64,000 nt of DNA from an uncultured Psychroserpens sp. (GTDB lineage: Bacteria > Bacteroidota > Bacteroidia > Flavobacteriales > Flavobacteriaceae), in assembly GCF_947492715.1 (NCBI RefSeq), contig NZ_CANLNS010000008.1, positions 124,001 through 188,000 on the forward strand, written 5' to 3'. The first letter of the stretch is position 1, and the number at the start of each line of letters is the position of its first letter. The notes beneath the pieces are model-generated. The model had not been told where the DNA came from and did not search any database. It was given only the letters and a program-made list of their open reading frames with translations. Below, in pieces: positions 50,670 through 61,200 of this stretch. The translations under genes were made by a program, and so were the position numbers.

Positions 50670-53600
50670 ATGAAAAAACATCTCATTACAACTTTTATGT
50701 TGATGTTCATAACTATGGGCTTTGCTCAGGTTACAACATCTAATTTAAAAGGAGTCATTTTAGACGAAAGCGCCCAACCCTTACCTGGAGCTAACGTCGT
50801 TGCCGTTCATACTCCAACAGGTACAAAGTATGGGGCAGCCACAAACTTCGATGGTCGTTACAACATTATTAATATGAGGGTTGGTGGGCCTTATACCATT
50901 ACGATATCTTATGTAGGATATAAAGAACAGGTGTTTAATGATGTGTTCTTAACATTAGGTAAAACCGAAAATATTGATTTGCAAATGACACCAGATAGCG
51001 AACAACTTGACGCTGTTGTCATAACGGGCTCTACTACTGGAACCTTTAGCACAGATAGAACTGGTGCTGAAACTTCTGTTGGTAGGCGTGAATTAACAAG
51101 GTTACCCACAATTACAAGATCTACAAACGATTTTACAAGGTTGGAGCCAACGGCCAGTGCTGGTTCATTCGGTGGACGTAATGACCAATTCAATAATTTC
51201 TCTTTAGATGGTGCTATTTTTAATAACCCTTTTGGTCTTGATGCTGCTCAACCAGGTGGTCAAACAGAATCTACACCAATATCTATAGACGCTATAGACC
51301 AAATTACGGTGAGCACAGCACCTTATGATGTTACACAAGCTGGTTTTACAGGTGCTTCTGTAAATGCGGTAACAAAGAGTGGAACCAACGAATTTCATGG
51401 TACTGTTTATGGCTTCTTTAGAAATGAAGACCTTACAGGTGGAACCGTTAGAGGAGAGGATGTAGTAAAACCGAAATTAGAACAAAATCAATACGGGTTT
51501 AGTATTGGTGGACCAATTGTAAAAAATAAACTGTTCTTCTTTGCTAATTTTGAAAAGGATGAGCGTACCGATTTAGGAAGTAACGGTTGGACACCAAACA
51601 CAGGTAGTGGCGCTATTAATGAGTCGCGTGTATTGGAATCTGATCTTATTGCAGTTCAAAATGCACTATTAGATATAGGATATAATCCTGGAGCTTATCA
51701 AGGTTTTACTTACGCAGCCGAGTCTAATAAAGGAATTATTAAATTAGATTGGAATATAAATGATAATAACAGATTAGCTGTAATTTATAATTTCCTAAAT
51801 GCATCAAAAGAAAAGCCTGCACACCCAACGGCCTTAGGATTTAGAGGTCCGAGTGCAAATACATTACAATTTGAAAATGCAGGTTATGAAATTAACAATA
51901 ATATAAGATCTGTTCAGTTAGAGTTAAACTCTACATTTTCTGATGAAGTTTCAAACAAGTTTCAGTTTGGATTTACACATTTTGATGATTTTAGAGATCC
52001 ATTATCTACTCCAGCACCTACCATTACTATTACACAAGATGGTTCTAATTATATTATTGCTGGACATGAACCGTTTTCTATTAATAATAGACTAGACCAA
52101 AAGGTGCTTCAGTTTTCAAACAATATGAACTATTTTAAAGGAGATCATACATATACGATAGGTTTTGCTTTTGAGAAATTTCAGTTTGACAACTCGTTTA
52201 ATTTAGGCGTTTATGGAGCGCAAGGGGTGTTCTTTCCAACGACAACAATGGATGGCTTCCAAGACTTAGTAGACTCTGGACAGTTACAAGATCTGTACAA
52301 CCAAGCTATTGCTGCGCATGCTTCTTTATCTTCAAATCCTGTTGGAGGTGTTGGAGGTTTCGCATTGGCAGAAACTAATGTGGGGCAAATGTCATTTTAT
52401 ATGCAGGATGAGTGGAATCTTACTGAAAAGTTTAAATTAACTTATGGTGTGCGTTTTGATAAACCTTTGTTTTTTGATAGTGCAGAAAAAGCTCAAGATG
52501 TGATTGATGTAGCTTGTTGTTATGCACCAGATATTCCATATGTCAACCCTAATACTGGCGAAACAGTATTTTTAGATAATACACAAATGCCAAATAGCGA
52601 TTGGTTAATTTCTCCAAGAGTTGGATTTAACTATGATGTCAAAGGCGATCGATCATTACAACTTAGAGGTGGTTCTGGGTTATTCACAGGACGTTTCCCA
52701 TTTGTATGGTTAGGTAACCAAATTGGAAATCCAAACGTTTTCTTTTACCAAGCTGTTGATCCAGATTATAAATTCCCACAAGTATGGAGAACTAATCTTG
52801 GTACAGATTATAGATTCGAAAATGGTTTAATATTAACAGGAGACGTGTCTTATACCAAAGATATTAATGGTGCTCATGTACAAAACTGGGGATTATTACC
52901 TCCTTCAGGAACTTTGGCAGGTGTTGATAATAGAGCCATCTATACATCTAACGATATTATTAACAATGCTTACGTTTTTACAAATTCGGATAAGGGTAGA
53001 ATTTGGAACGCCTCTCTAAAGGCTCAGAAATCTTTCGATAATGGTTTGTACACTATGTTAGCTTATAGCTATTTAAATGCTAAGGATGTCAATTCAATTG
53101 AGGCCGAAATTACTGGAGATGCATTTGCATTTAATCCTGCTTTAGGAAACGTAAATGACGATGTGCTAAGTTACTCTAGATATGGCGATACACATAGATT
53201 TATTGGTGTTGCTAGTAAGAAATGGACTTATGGTAAAGATAAATGGTCAACAACGATTTCAACATTTTTTGAATATGCTCGTGGTGGTCGTTTTAACTAC
53301 ACCTATGGAGGTGACCTTAATGGAGATGGATCTAACTTAAATGACCTTTTGTATATACCAACTGCAAGTGAAATATCTCAAATGCAATTTTCTGGTGCTG
53401 GTCAAGCCGAGGCTTTTGAGGCTTATATTCAACAAGATGATTACTTAAGTGATCGAAGAGGTCAGTATGCAGAACGTTATGGCGCATTAGCACCTTGGAG
53501 AGGTCGTTGGGATCTTAAATTACTTCAGGATTTTAACTTTAAAGTGTCAGGAGACAAAGTGAATACGATTCAACTAAGTATTGATGTATTAAACGTTGGG

Positions 53601-53789
53601 AACTTAATTAATAGTGATTGGGGTGTTATTCAACAGCCTATAAGTGTACAACCATTAGGTGTTGTTGTTGATCCAGGTACAAATGTACCAACATATACAT
53701 TTAATTCAGATTTACAAGAAACATTTAGCTACGATACGAGTTTAGCTTCAAGATGGCAAGCTCAATTTGGAGTACGATATATCTTCTAA
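50670..53789 (+). CDS. TonB-dependent receptor, Oar-like (1039 aa)
   Basis: An outer-membrane receptor with signal peptide (residues 1-20, MFITMGFA before QVT). A CarboxypepD_reg domain follows (LKGVILDESAQPLPGANVVA; YTITISYVGYKE), then a plug domain (TRLPTITRSTNDFTRLEP near 140; GGRNDQFNNFSLDG near 165; ASVNAVTKSGTNEFHGTVYG near 225) and a long beta-barrel ending QAQFGVRYIF with terminal Phe. It lacks a SusD partner, so it belongs to the Oar-like group without assigned substrate. ATG 50670 is preferred; an upstream frame start at 50610 lies in the preceding terminator. Confidence 0.9.
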   Translation: MKKHLITTFMLMFITMGFAQVTTSNLKGVILDESAQPLPGANVVAVHTPTGTKYGAATNFDGRYNIINMRVGGPYTITISYVGYKEQVFNDVFLTLGKTENIDLQMTPDSEQLDAVVITGSTTGTFSTDRTGAETSVGRRELTRLPTITRSTNDFTRLEPTASAGSFGGRNDQFNNFSLDGAIFNNPFGLDAAQPGGQTESTPISIDAIDQITVSTAPYDVTQAGFTGASVNAVTKSGTNEFHGTVYGFFRNEDLTGGTVRGEDVVKPKLEQNQYGFSIGGPIVKNKLFFFANFEKDERTDLGSNGWTPNTGSGAINESRVLESDLIAVQNALLDIGYNPGAYQGFTYAAESNKGIIKLDWNINDNNRLAVIYNFLNASKEKPAHPTALGFRGPSANTLQFENAGYEINNNIRSVQLELNSTFSDEVSNKFQFGFTHFDDFRDPLSTPAPTITITQDGSNYIIAGHEPFSINNRLDQKVLQFSNNMNYFKGDHTYTIGFAFEKFQFDNSFNLGVYGAQGVFFPTTTMDGFQDLVDSGQLQDLYNQAIAAHASLSSNPVGGVGGFALAETNVGQMSFYMQDEWNLTEKFKLTYGVRFDKPLFFDSAEKAQDVIDVACCYAPDIPYVNPNTGETVFLDNTQMPNSDWLISPRVGFNYDVKGDRSLQLRGGSGLFTGRFPFVWLGNQIGNPNVFFYQAVDPDYKFPQVWRTNLGTDYRFENGLILTGDVSYTKDINGAHVQNWGLLPPSGTLAGVDNRAIYTSNDIINNAYVFTNSDKGRIWNASLKAQKSFDNGLYTMLAYSYLNAKDVNSIEAEITGDAFAFNPALGNVNDDVLSYSRYGDTHRFIGVASKKWTYGKDKWSTTISTFFEYARGGRFNYTYGGDLNGDGSNLNDLLYIPTASEISQMQFSGAGQAEAFEAYIQQDDYLSDRRGQYAERYGALAPWRGRWDLKLLQDFNFKVSGDKVNTIQLSIDVLNVGNLINSDWGVIQQPISVQPLGVVVDPGTNVPTYTFNSDLQETFSYDTSLASRWQAQFGVRYIF

Positions 53790-53806
53790 ATACTAGATAA
53801 ATTCAT

Positions 53807-53814
53807 TAAATTTG
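53807..53814 (+). promoter_or_regulatory. -7 promoter box TAAATTTG overlapping a terminator
   Basis: A perfect TAnnTTTG box whose last two bases are the first two of the terminator stem. It would start transcription inside the hairpin, about 30 nt before the DUF6495-like gene. Confidence 0.4.
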
Positions 53815-53844
53815 CGCTCTTAATTTTAAGAGCGCATTTTTTTT
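53813..53844 (+). terminator. Intrinsic terminator of the TonB receptor gene
   Basis: TGCGCTCTTAA (53813-53823) and TTAAGAGCGCA (53826-53836) form a perfect 11-bp stem followed by eight T. Confidence 0.9.
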
Positions 53845-53852
53845 AATATCCT

Positions 53853-54326
53853 ATGAAGTATTCAAGACTTACAAAAGAACAATTTGAAGAGTTACATCAA
53901 GAGTTCATCAATTTTCTAGCGACCCAATCTATAACAGCCGCTGAATGGACAGATATCAAAGCTAACAAGCCAGAAGTGGCAGAGCAGGAACTTGATGTTT
54001 TTAGTGATCTTATCTGGGAAGGTGTACTTTCAAAAGTGGTGTATTTAGAGCATATCTCACCACAGCAAATGCACTTATTTCATTGTACTGATAAACATAT
54101 GCGTCTCATTGCACTTAAAGTAAAAAAAGAAGCTATAGACATTACAACAAATGAAGGTTATACTTGGTTTAGGGATAATCTCATGTCTGATGAGGTTGAG
54201 TTCTTTACAGCGAAAAAAGAGTATTCTGATGATAAAGGACAAGACAAATTTAAATTAATACAAGAGGGAGCAAATATCACCAAAGGACAGTTGTATCAGT
54301 ATTTTGAAAATTTAGTGAGCAAGTAA
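53853..54326 (+). CDS. DUF6495-like protein (157 aa)
   Basis: A soluble acidic protein starting KYSRLTKEQFEELHQEFINF, which I recall as the DUF6495 family of Flavobacteriia. TQSITAAEWTDIKANKPEVA near residue 25 and YLEHISPQQMHLFHC near 72 are notable; the rest is charged and helical. The function is unknown. It ends 2 bp before the stop of the convergent AraC-type gene. Confidence 0.75.
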   Translation: MKYSRLTKEQFEELHQEFINFLATQSITAAEWTDIKANKPEVAEQELDVFSDLIWEGVLSKVVYLEHISPQQMHLFHCTDKHMRLIALKVKKEAIDITTNEGYTWFRDNLMSDEVEFFTAKKEYSDDKGQDKFKLIQEGANITKGQLYQYFENLVSK

Positions 54327-54328
54327 GT

Positions 54329-55234
54329 CTAAGCTACAGGAATGTACATATCCACAATACATTTCTTTTCTGGATGCTCGTTAAAATCGTTATGATAGAT
54401 TTCAAAAGGTGGTTCATTTCGTTTTTTATAACCATTGTCATTCATCCATTTAAATAAATACATCCAGGTTGTTGGAAAAGCATCAATACCAATGATATAA
54501 TGGGCTTTAATATATAATCCACCATTCAATGTTGTCGAAATAATCTCACCACTAGGCTTTATTGGAGCCTCAACTAATAAGCAGGTACACATTCTAACCT
54601 TGTCTGGTGCTGTAATTTTGAAGCTGTCATAAAAAATAGTAGCCATCTTAAAATCTGGTGTACGCAATAAACCTTGCTGTCCAGCCCATTCTAACAAGCG
54701 ATTAAAACTGGGGGCTATTTGCGTTTTTCCGATACAAGTAATTCCAGCCGTATGGATGTTTTTAATTGTTTTTACTTCAATGTTTGAGGTCATAACCGAG
54801 TCGTTGTTTTGATTGTTATGACAAACATAATCTTCAAATGTTGTAATAGGTTGCCCATTCTTGCTTTTCATTTGACTAATCTTGCTATATTTTCCTTTAC
54901 TACTGCTTCGGAAATTGGACGGACTCACACCATAGAATTTTTTAAATGCTCTTGTAAAAGACGAATGACTTGTAAATCCATAGTGGGTTGATAATTCTGA
55001 AATGGTCAAATGTTCACGATGTAATAAATCGGCAGAGGCCTTTTCTACACGTTTTCTAGCAATGTAACTATTAAGAGTTTCACCAGTAAATACTTTAAAG
55101 ATCCTATGAAAATGATATGGCGAATAATGGGCGATTTGCGAAATCTGATCTAACGATAAGTCACTTTCAAGATGATTTTCGATATAATGTAACGCTCTAT
55201 TTATACTTTTTATATGATCTCGCGTTAGCGTCAT
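54329..55234 (-). CDS. AraC family regulator with GyrI-like effector domain (301 aa)
   Basis: An N-terminal double HTH (residues about 8-105): LSLDQISQIAHYSPYHFHRI near 25, FTGETLNSYIARKRVEKASA near 49 and LSTHYGFTSHSSFTRAFKKF near 79. The C-terminal domain (about 150-300) matches GyrI-like/SOUL-type ligand-binding folds (IKNIHTAGITCIGK; GGLYIKAHYIIG; FEIYHNDFNEHPEKKCIVDM). This is the Rob/MarA-with-GyrI layout that senses small molecules. A palindrome GAACATTGTTC lies 66 bp upstream. Confidence 0.9.
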   Translation of the reverse strand: MTLTRDHIKSINRALHYIENHLESDLSLDQISQIAHYSPYHFHRIFKVFTGETLNSYIARKRVEKASADLLHREHLTISELSTHYGFTSHSSFTRAFKKFYGVSPSNFRSSSKGKYSKISQMKSKNGQPITTFEDYVCHNNQNNDSVMTSNIEVKTIKNIHTAGITCIGKTQIAPSFNRLLEWAGQQGLLRTPDFKMATIFYDSFKITAPDKVRMCTCLLVEAPIKPSGEIISTTLNGGLYIKAHYIIGIDAFPTTWMYLFKWMNDNGYKKRNEPPFEIYHNDFNEHPEKKCIVDMYIPVA

Positions 55235-55299
55235 TTAATGTTGTTCTATGTTAATAATATCTGGGTAATAAATATAAATAGTAATTATTAAACTAGCCC

Positions 55300-55310
55300 G
55301 AACATTGTTC
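55300..55310. promoter_or_regulatory. Palindrome GAACATTGTTC upstream of the AraC-type gene
   Basis: A perfect 5-bp inverted repeat with a single central base. Part of one arm (TGTTCTA) recurs at 55244-55250. It may be a regulatory site for the AraC-type protein or a neighbour. Confidence 0.3.
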
Positions 55311-55425
55311 TAATATTAAATTCCATAGACTAATAGATATAGAATAACCGAACCTATATATATTCAAAGATGATTAAAAATTATCAACTCTCATTTTCGT
55401 AAAAAGCATTCGATTATCTTAAGCG

Positions 55426-56664
55426 TTACTCATAACGCAATGACTCAACAGGATCGAGTTTAGCTGCTTTATTTGCAGGATAAGAGCCAGAAATCACTGC
55501 AACTACAAAAGTAATAATGCTCGCCCAAATCATAGCTCCCCAAGGGATTACGAATTTAAAGTCGACCGCAGCAGCAAAAATATAACCAATAAGAATACCT
55601 AAAAGAATACCTAAAAGCCCACCCAATTGCCCAATAATGATAGTCTCAATAAAAAATTGAAAAGCAATGGTACGACGTTTAGCACCTAATGATTTGCGCA
55701 CACCAATTTCACGAGTACGTTCCGTAACAGAAACTAACATCATATTAAGAAGGGCTATTGTAGATCCAAAAATAGTAATCACACTAATCACCCAAGCAAT
55801 TTTGCTCAATACAGATGTCATTTCACCAACGCGATTAATTAAGTCGTCGCTTTTTTCTATTCCAAAATTGTTCTCCTCCACAGGATTGAGTCCTCTAATG
55901 TTTCTGAATAATAAAATAGCTTCATCTTGAGCGCCCTCAAGCATATCCTTTTTTTCAGCCTTGATACTCAGACTATAATTAATATTTGGATTGGTAAAAA
56001 TGGTACGTGCTTTTTGAAGTGGCATGAGCACACGTAAATCCTGATTGTTTCCAAATGTAGAGCCTTTCTCTTTTAAAACACCAATGACTTTAAATTTCGC
56101 GCCTCTAACGCTTATGGTTTTATTTATGGGATTAACATCTGCTAATAATGCTTTTTGAAGATCACTACCTATAACACAAACACTATTACTGTTCTCAACA
56201 TCAAAATAATTTAGTGCACGACCTGTTTCAACTTCCAAACCAGAGTTTTGAATAAAGTGTTCATTCACACCATAAACTTGAACCTCAGGATCGGTTTTTT
56301 CATTTTCGTATTTTATTTCTGCTGTTCGCGTCCCTAAAAAGGCGATAGACGTTTTAGTATACGGAAACACATAATCTTCTTCAAACTCTTTAACTTGTCT
56401 GTAATTAATCACAGGGTTTATTTTTCGAGCCTCATTGCCACGTCGTTGCGTGTTAAACTCATAACGCTGAATATTAAAGGTATTGGCTCCCATTGAAGAA
56501 AAATCACTTGAGATGGTGTTTTCTAATGCCGAAACAGCACTTAAAATACCAACTAGGGCAGTAATACCAATGGCTATGATTAAAATGGTAAGAATAGTTC
56601 GTAGCAATTGACTTCGTATAGAATCAAATGCAATTCGGATATTTTCTCTAACTAATGAAAACAT
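55426..56664 (-). CDS. ABC transporter permease, MacB/FtsX-like (412 aa)
   Basis: Permease of a mechanotransmission-type ABC transporter. It has an N-terminal membrane helix (LRTILTILIIAIGITALVGI near residue 20), a periplasmic MacB_PCD domain (about 45-270; INPVINYRQVKEFEEDYVFP), and three C-terminal helices with the FtsX signature NMMLVSVTERTREIGVRKSL near 307-326. It ends VESLRYE. MacB-type partners use a separate or fused ATPase; none is adjacent here. Confidence 0.9.
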   Translation of the reverse strand: MFSLVRENIRIAFDSIRSQLLRTILTILIIAIGITALVGILSAVSALENTISSDFSSMGANTFNIQRYEFNTQRRGNEARKINPVINYRQVKEFEEDYVFPYTKTSIAFLGTRTAEIKYENEKTDPEVQVYGVNEHFIQNSGLEVETGRALNYFDVENSNSVCVIGSDLQKALLADVNPINKTISVRGAKFKVIGVLKEKGSTFGNNQDLRVLMPLQKARTIFTNPNINYSLSIKAEKKDMLEGAQDEAILLFRNIRGLNPVEENNFGIEKSDDLINRVGEMTSVLSKIAWVISVITIFGSTIALLNMMLVSVTERTREIGVRKSLGAKRRTIAFQFFIETIIIGQLGGLLGILLGILIGYIFAAAVDFKFVIPWGAMIWASIITFVVAVISGSYPANKAAKLDPVESLRYE

Positions 56665-56769
56665 AGGATTACGTTAAAAAAGTTGGTTACGTTTTATAGT
56701 AAGACTACTAAACACCCATAAAGTTACTATAAAATTGAAATAACTTTCTAATCCATCTAAAATTTATAA

Positions 56770-56777
56770 TATTTTTG
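56770..56777 (+). promoter_or_regulatory. -7 promoter box TATTTTTG (hisS)
   Basis: A perfect TAnnTTTG match 44 nt before the hisS ATG. The -33 element is weak. Confidence 0.45.
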
Positions 56778-56821
56778 TGACGAATAAGAATTTTAAATGA
56801 TCCGATACTTCGGAAAGTAAT

Positions 56822-58192
56822 ATGGCACAAAAACCGAGCATCCCAAAAGGCACAAGAGATTTTAATCCACAAGACGTGGCCAAACGTAACTATATCTTTA
56901 GTACCATTCGTAGCGCGTTTGAAACTTTTGGATTTCAACCTATTGAAACGCCAAGTTTCGAAAACTCCAGTACCTTAATGGGGAAATATGGAGAGGAAGG
57001 TGATCGCTTGATTTTTAAGATTTTGAATAGTGGGGATTATTTGTCGAAAGTGGATAATAAATATTATTTAGACAAGAATTCAAGTATGCTCACACCATAT
57101 ATTTCAGAAAAGGCTTTGAGATACGATTTAACTGTTCCTTTTGCTAGATATGTCGTACAACACCAAAATGAGATTGACTTTCCGTTTAAACGTTATCAAA
57201 TCCAGCCTGTTTGGAGAGCCGATAGGCCTCAAAAAGGACGTTTTAGAGAGTTTTATCAATGTGATGCCGATGTTGTAGGAAGTAATTCTTTATGGCAAGA
57301 GGTAGAGTTTGTGCAGTTATATGATGCGGTGTTTACAGCATTAGGTTTACATGGTGTGACAATTAAAATCAATAACCGTAAAATCTTATCTGGTATTGCC
57401 GAAGTTATTGGTGCTCAGGATAAGCTCATCGATTTTACCGTAGCTCTAGATAAACTCGATAAAATAGGAGAGGAGAAGGTTAAAGAAGAAATGTTGGGCA
57501 AAGGCATTCCACAATCAGGAATTGATAAGCTCCAACCATTGTTTTCTTTATCTGGAGATTTTGGTGCTCAAGTAACAGAACTAAAATCTATTTTGGAAAC
57601 TTCCGAAGAGGGAAGACAAGGTATCGAAGAATTAGAATTTATCAATAAGGGTATCGAAGCTCTAGGTCTAAAAACAGCAACACTTCAGTTAGATGTCACC
57701 TTAGCTCGTGGTCTTAATTATTATACAGGTGCTATTTTTGAAGTTGCTGCTCCAGAAGGTGTGAAGATGGGATCGATAGGTGGAGGAGGTCGTTATGATG
57801 ACTTAACTGGTATATTCGGACTTAAAGATATGAGTGGTGTTGGTATTAGTTTTGGTTTAGACCGCATTGCCCTGGTTTTAGAACAGCTTAATTTATTTCC
57901 TGAAACCATTACCAATACAGTGAAAGTGATGTTTATAAATTTTGGAGAAGCAGAAGGTATGGCGAGTATGAAGGCGATTAAAGTGCTACGCGAAAACGAC
58001 ATAAGTGCCGAGTTGTTTCCAGATAAAAAGAAAACAGTTAAGCAATTTAATTATGCCAACAAACGCAACATTCCTTTTGTGGTATTAGTAGGAGAATCTG
58101 AACTAGCAGATAATACTTATACTTTAAAGAATATGGCTTCTAGCGCACAGGAAACCATAACACTAGACACACTCATTTCTGCATTAAAATAA
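56822..58192 (+). CDS. hisS: Histidine--tRNA ligase (456 aa)
   Basis: A class II synthetase that charges tRNA-His. [20 protein letters not shown] near residue 10 and [19 protein letters not shown] near 41 precede motif 1/2 regions. [13 protein letters not shown] near 100, [20 protein letters not shown] near 137-156 (motif 2), [15 protein letters not shown] near 295 (histidine-binding) and [18 protein letters not shown] near 340 (motif 3) follow. The C-terminal anticodon-binding domain begins near 365. Full length. Confidence 0.96.
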   Translation: MAQKPSIPKGTRDFNPQDVAKRNYIFSTIRSAFETFGFQPIETPSFENSSTLMGKYGEEGDRLIFKILNSGDYLSKVDNKYYLDKNSSMLTPYISEKALRYDLTVPFARYVVQHQNEIDFPFKRYQIQPVWRADRPQKGRFREFYQCDADVVGSNSLWQEVEFVQLYDAVFTALGLHGVTIKINNRKILSGIAEVIGAQDKLIDFTVALDKLDKIGEEKVKEEMLGKGIPQSGIDKLQPLFSLSGDFGAQVTELKSILETSEEGRQGIEELEFINKGIEALGLKTATLQLDVTLARGLNYYTGAIFEVAAPEGVKMGSIGGGGRYDDLTGIFGLKDMSGVGISFGLDRIALVLEQLNLFPETITNTVKVMFINFGEAEGMASMKAIKVLRENDISAELFPDKKKTVKQFNYANKRNIPFVVLVGESELADNTYTLKNMASSAQETITLDTLISALK

Positions 58193-58209
58193 ATAAGTTA
58201 ATTAGATAA

Positions 58210-58247
58210 AAAAAAAGCCTCAATCCGAAAGGAGAGAGGCCGTTTTT
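58210..58247. terminator. Bidirectional terminator between hisS and the giant cargo gene
   Basis: GCCTC (58217-58221) and GAGGC (58236-58240) pair, flanked by an A-run on the left and a T-run on the right. The stem is short and the loop 14 nt, so strength is uncertain. Confidence 0.55.
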
Positions 58248-58278
58248 AAGTTAAGATCACGGTAGATTTGGGTCTATT

Positions 58279-61200
58279 TTATTTCACCAAAACTTTCTTC
58301 GATAACAAACCGCTTAAAGTATTTATCTTAATGATGTAAGTTCCAGTGCTCAGGTTCTTAACTTCGTATTCAGAATAGTCCAGTTCTGAAATATTTTCAA
58401 TTGTCGTAATATTTTGTCCTATGATGTTAAATAATTGAATGGACTTCACATCAATAAAATTAGGATTCAATAGTACAATGCTTTCTGTGTCATTGCTATA
58501 GAAAACATCTAATGTTTTCAATTCGTCATCATCAACACTTAACGAATCACCTTCGCTAAAGGTTAATTTAAACCTATTTAAATATTCACCTGCAGGAAGG
58601 AAGAATTGGAAATCACCTTCACGTAGGTTATGGTATGTACCATCTTCAGTGTCATGAATAAAAATATCAATATCGTCTGGTACATTTTCAAGATCATCAA
58701 TTGTAATCGTATTTAGACCATCGTCACTCACTTTTATACCTAAAGGATATATCGTGTTTTCTTCGGCCAAGTTACTACCTTGAATGATGTATTTTTCATC
58801 ATCAATCATCCAGAATAAATCATCCATTTGATTGTCATAGATTTTGGCATCAAATGCCCAATCAAATCCCATTGTAGTTGCACCATCAATAGTTAATAGT
58901 AACTGTCTATGAATAGTATTTACAGAGTTGAATCCAATTCTAAATTTCATACGATCATCAATATCTTCCGTACCAGCTCCTGCAACACTATTATTAGAAT
59001 TTGAATTTCTAACAAATACAGACGTTCCAGTAGATTCTTTTCTATAGACACGTTGACCGTTATTAAAGTTAATTGTACCCGTACTTTCTCCAACTACAAA
59101 GAATCCTTGACTTACTGGGATATAACGTGCAGGAAGTTTGGTAGGAGTTCCACCTGTAGCAACATCTGGATCGTTAGTTCCTAAAGAAGGGGCTCCAACA
59201 CCACCAGAGAAATTATAGGTTGCATATCCACCCTGATATTCAGAAAGTATATGAGATCCTCCTCCCCAATGTTCCCAGAAATATAGTGTACCACTTATTA
59301 ATGGATCTGCACCAGCACCAGTAATGTTTGGTCCATTATCTGTTATAAACTGATTCGCGTCAATTGCAGAAGCATAAGGATTTCCAACTAAATAATCGTT
59401 ACCCGCATTTAAGGTTAAATTCACGTCACCATTATTTGGTTTTCCAAGGAACACATAGTTTTGTTGATCCACTATAGTACCAGATCCAGGTCCTTTCATT
59501 GTGAAACCTTCACCAGCTAAAAGCGTACCGTTACGTCTTACATGCTGCCATGCTGAGTAATCATCATCTAACTGATTGGCAAATTTCCAAATCCAGTAAT
59601 CTGCAATGCTTATGATAGCACCATCAGATCCATCATATCCAGAGTTAACAAAGTTAATTGGGTTAACACCATCAAACATAACATCTGTAACGGTATAAGC
59701 GTTGTTGTTTGTAGTACCATTGATTTCTCCAACAGGAGTAGACCAGTAGTTATAAGTATATAAATCGGCTGTACCTTGTTGATCTTTTTCTAGAGAACCT
59801 GTTGAGGTTGGATCTAAATCACTACCAACGGTTTGAACAAGTTGAGACTGACCTTCTAAATCAATTTTCCCATCAAGTTTTAAATAGTGAGATACAGTTA
59901 AACCATTTCCTGCAGCAGAATCTGCGTTATCACCATCAACTGTTAATTCACCAGCATCTACATATAAACCTAATACTTGACGATCTCTTCCAAGAACGAT
60001 TTCAGTGTCAATAGTTACGTTGTGGCCTATTCTTACAATATTCCAGTCAATTGGTGTTGTTCCATCCACTACTGATAATTCGTTAGGTAATGATTGAACC
60101 GTATTATTTAACCAAGTGGCTTCTGTAGTCCAATCACCATTTCCTTGAGATTCATATGGTAATGGAGCTGTTTGTCTGTCTACAGTATCTAAGTTTCGTA
60201 ATGCACCTTGATTTCCATTACCTGAAGCATCCTCAGTATTTGTATAGGTATATACAGACATTGGATAGTAACCAGCTAAATCAGACCAAGGAATGGTTGC
60301 TACATCGTTTTTCGTAATCGTAGTTGGTAATTCTTTACCAGCTACAAATGCTGCATTATCTTCAATTTCTTGATTCATGATGAAACGTAATTGATCTACA
60401 GTAAGTTCTGTATCCCAAACACGTACTTCGTCAATATTTCCTCTAAAGTGTTGTGTTGGTGTGTTTTTACCAGCGGCTGCAATATAGAACGACTCATCTG
60501 TATCTATTGGAGCTGTTCTATTTGCTTGATTATCAAGCACACCGTCAATATATAAAAATAGTCTGGTGCCATTATAGATGGCTGCAACATGATGCCATTC
60601 ATCGTCAGGAATAGCGGCTCCTGTTGTTAGGGTTTGATTAGAACCGTTTTTCCAGAACATTTGTATTCTGTTATCGTTTAATATTCTAAAGTCATAACCT
60701 GTTGAGAATGCTGCATCCCTTTTAGATATAATTGATTTTGTTCCACTATCACCTGCATCTCTTTTTATCCAAGCTGAAATTGTAAATTCAGTAGTGTTAA
60801 GGTCTAGCGCATCTTCCATATCTACATAGTCAACCAAACCATCAAAATATACTGAACGCTCAACAATAACTTGAGGTGCATATCCAAAGGTGATGAATTT
60901 CGTATTGTCAAAATCGTATTCTGTTTCAAGATTACCATTACCATCAGGAGTCATAATTCTATAATCTGCCGTAGGATCAAAAACTCCTGTATTTGAGATG
61001 AACATATAGTAACTTCCTGGAGGTGTAATATTTCTAATAGCATCTTGAGGCAGTCTTACTTTTACAGTTGGGATATCACCTCCCGTTTCAACAACTTTCC
61101 AAACACGTTGCATTGCTGTAAATGAAACATCAGTAGTTAGGGCAGGAGAAATACCTGCACTCATATTTACAGTAATCATTGATGCAGCTAAGTTGAGGTC

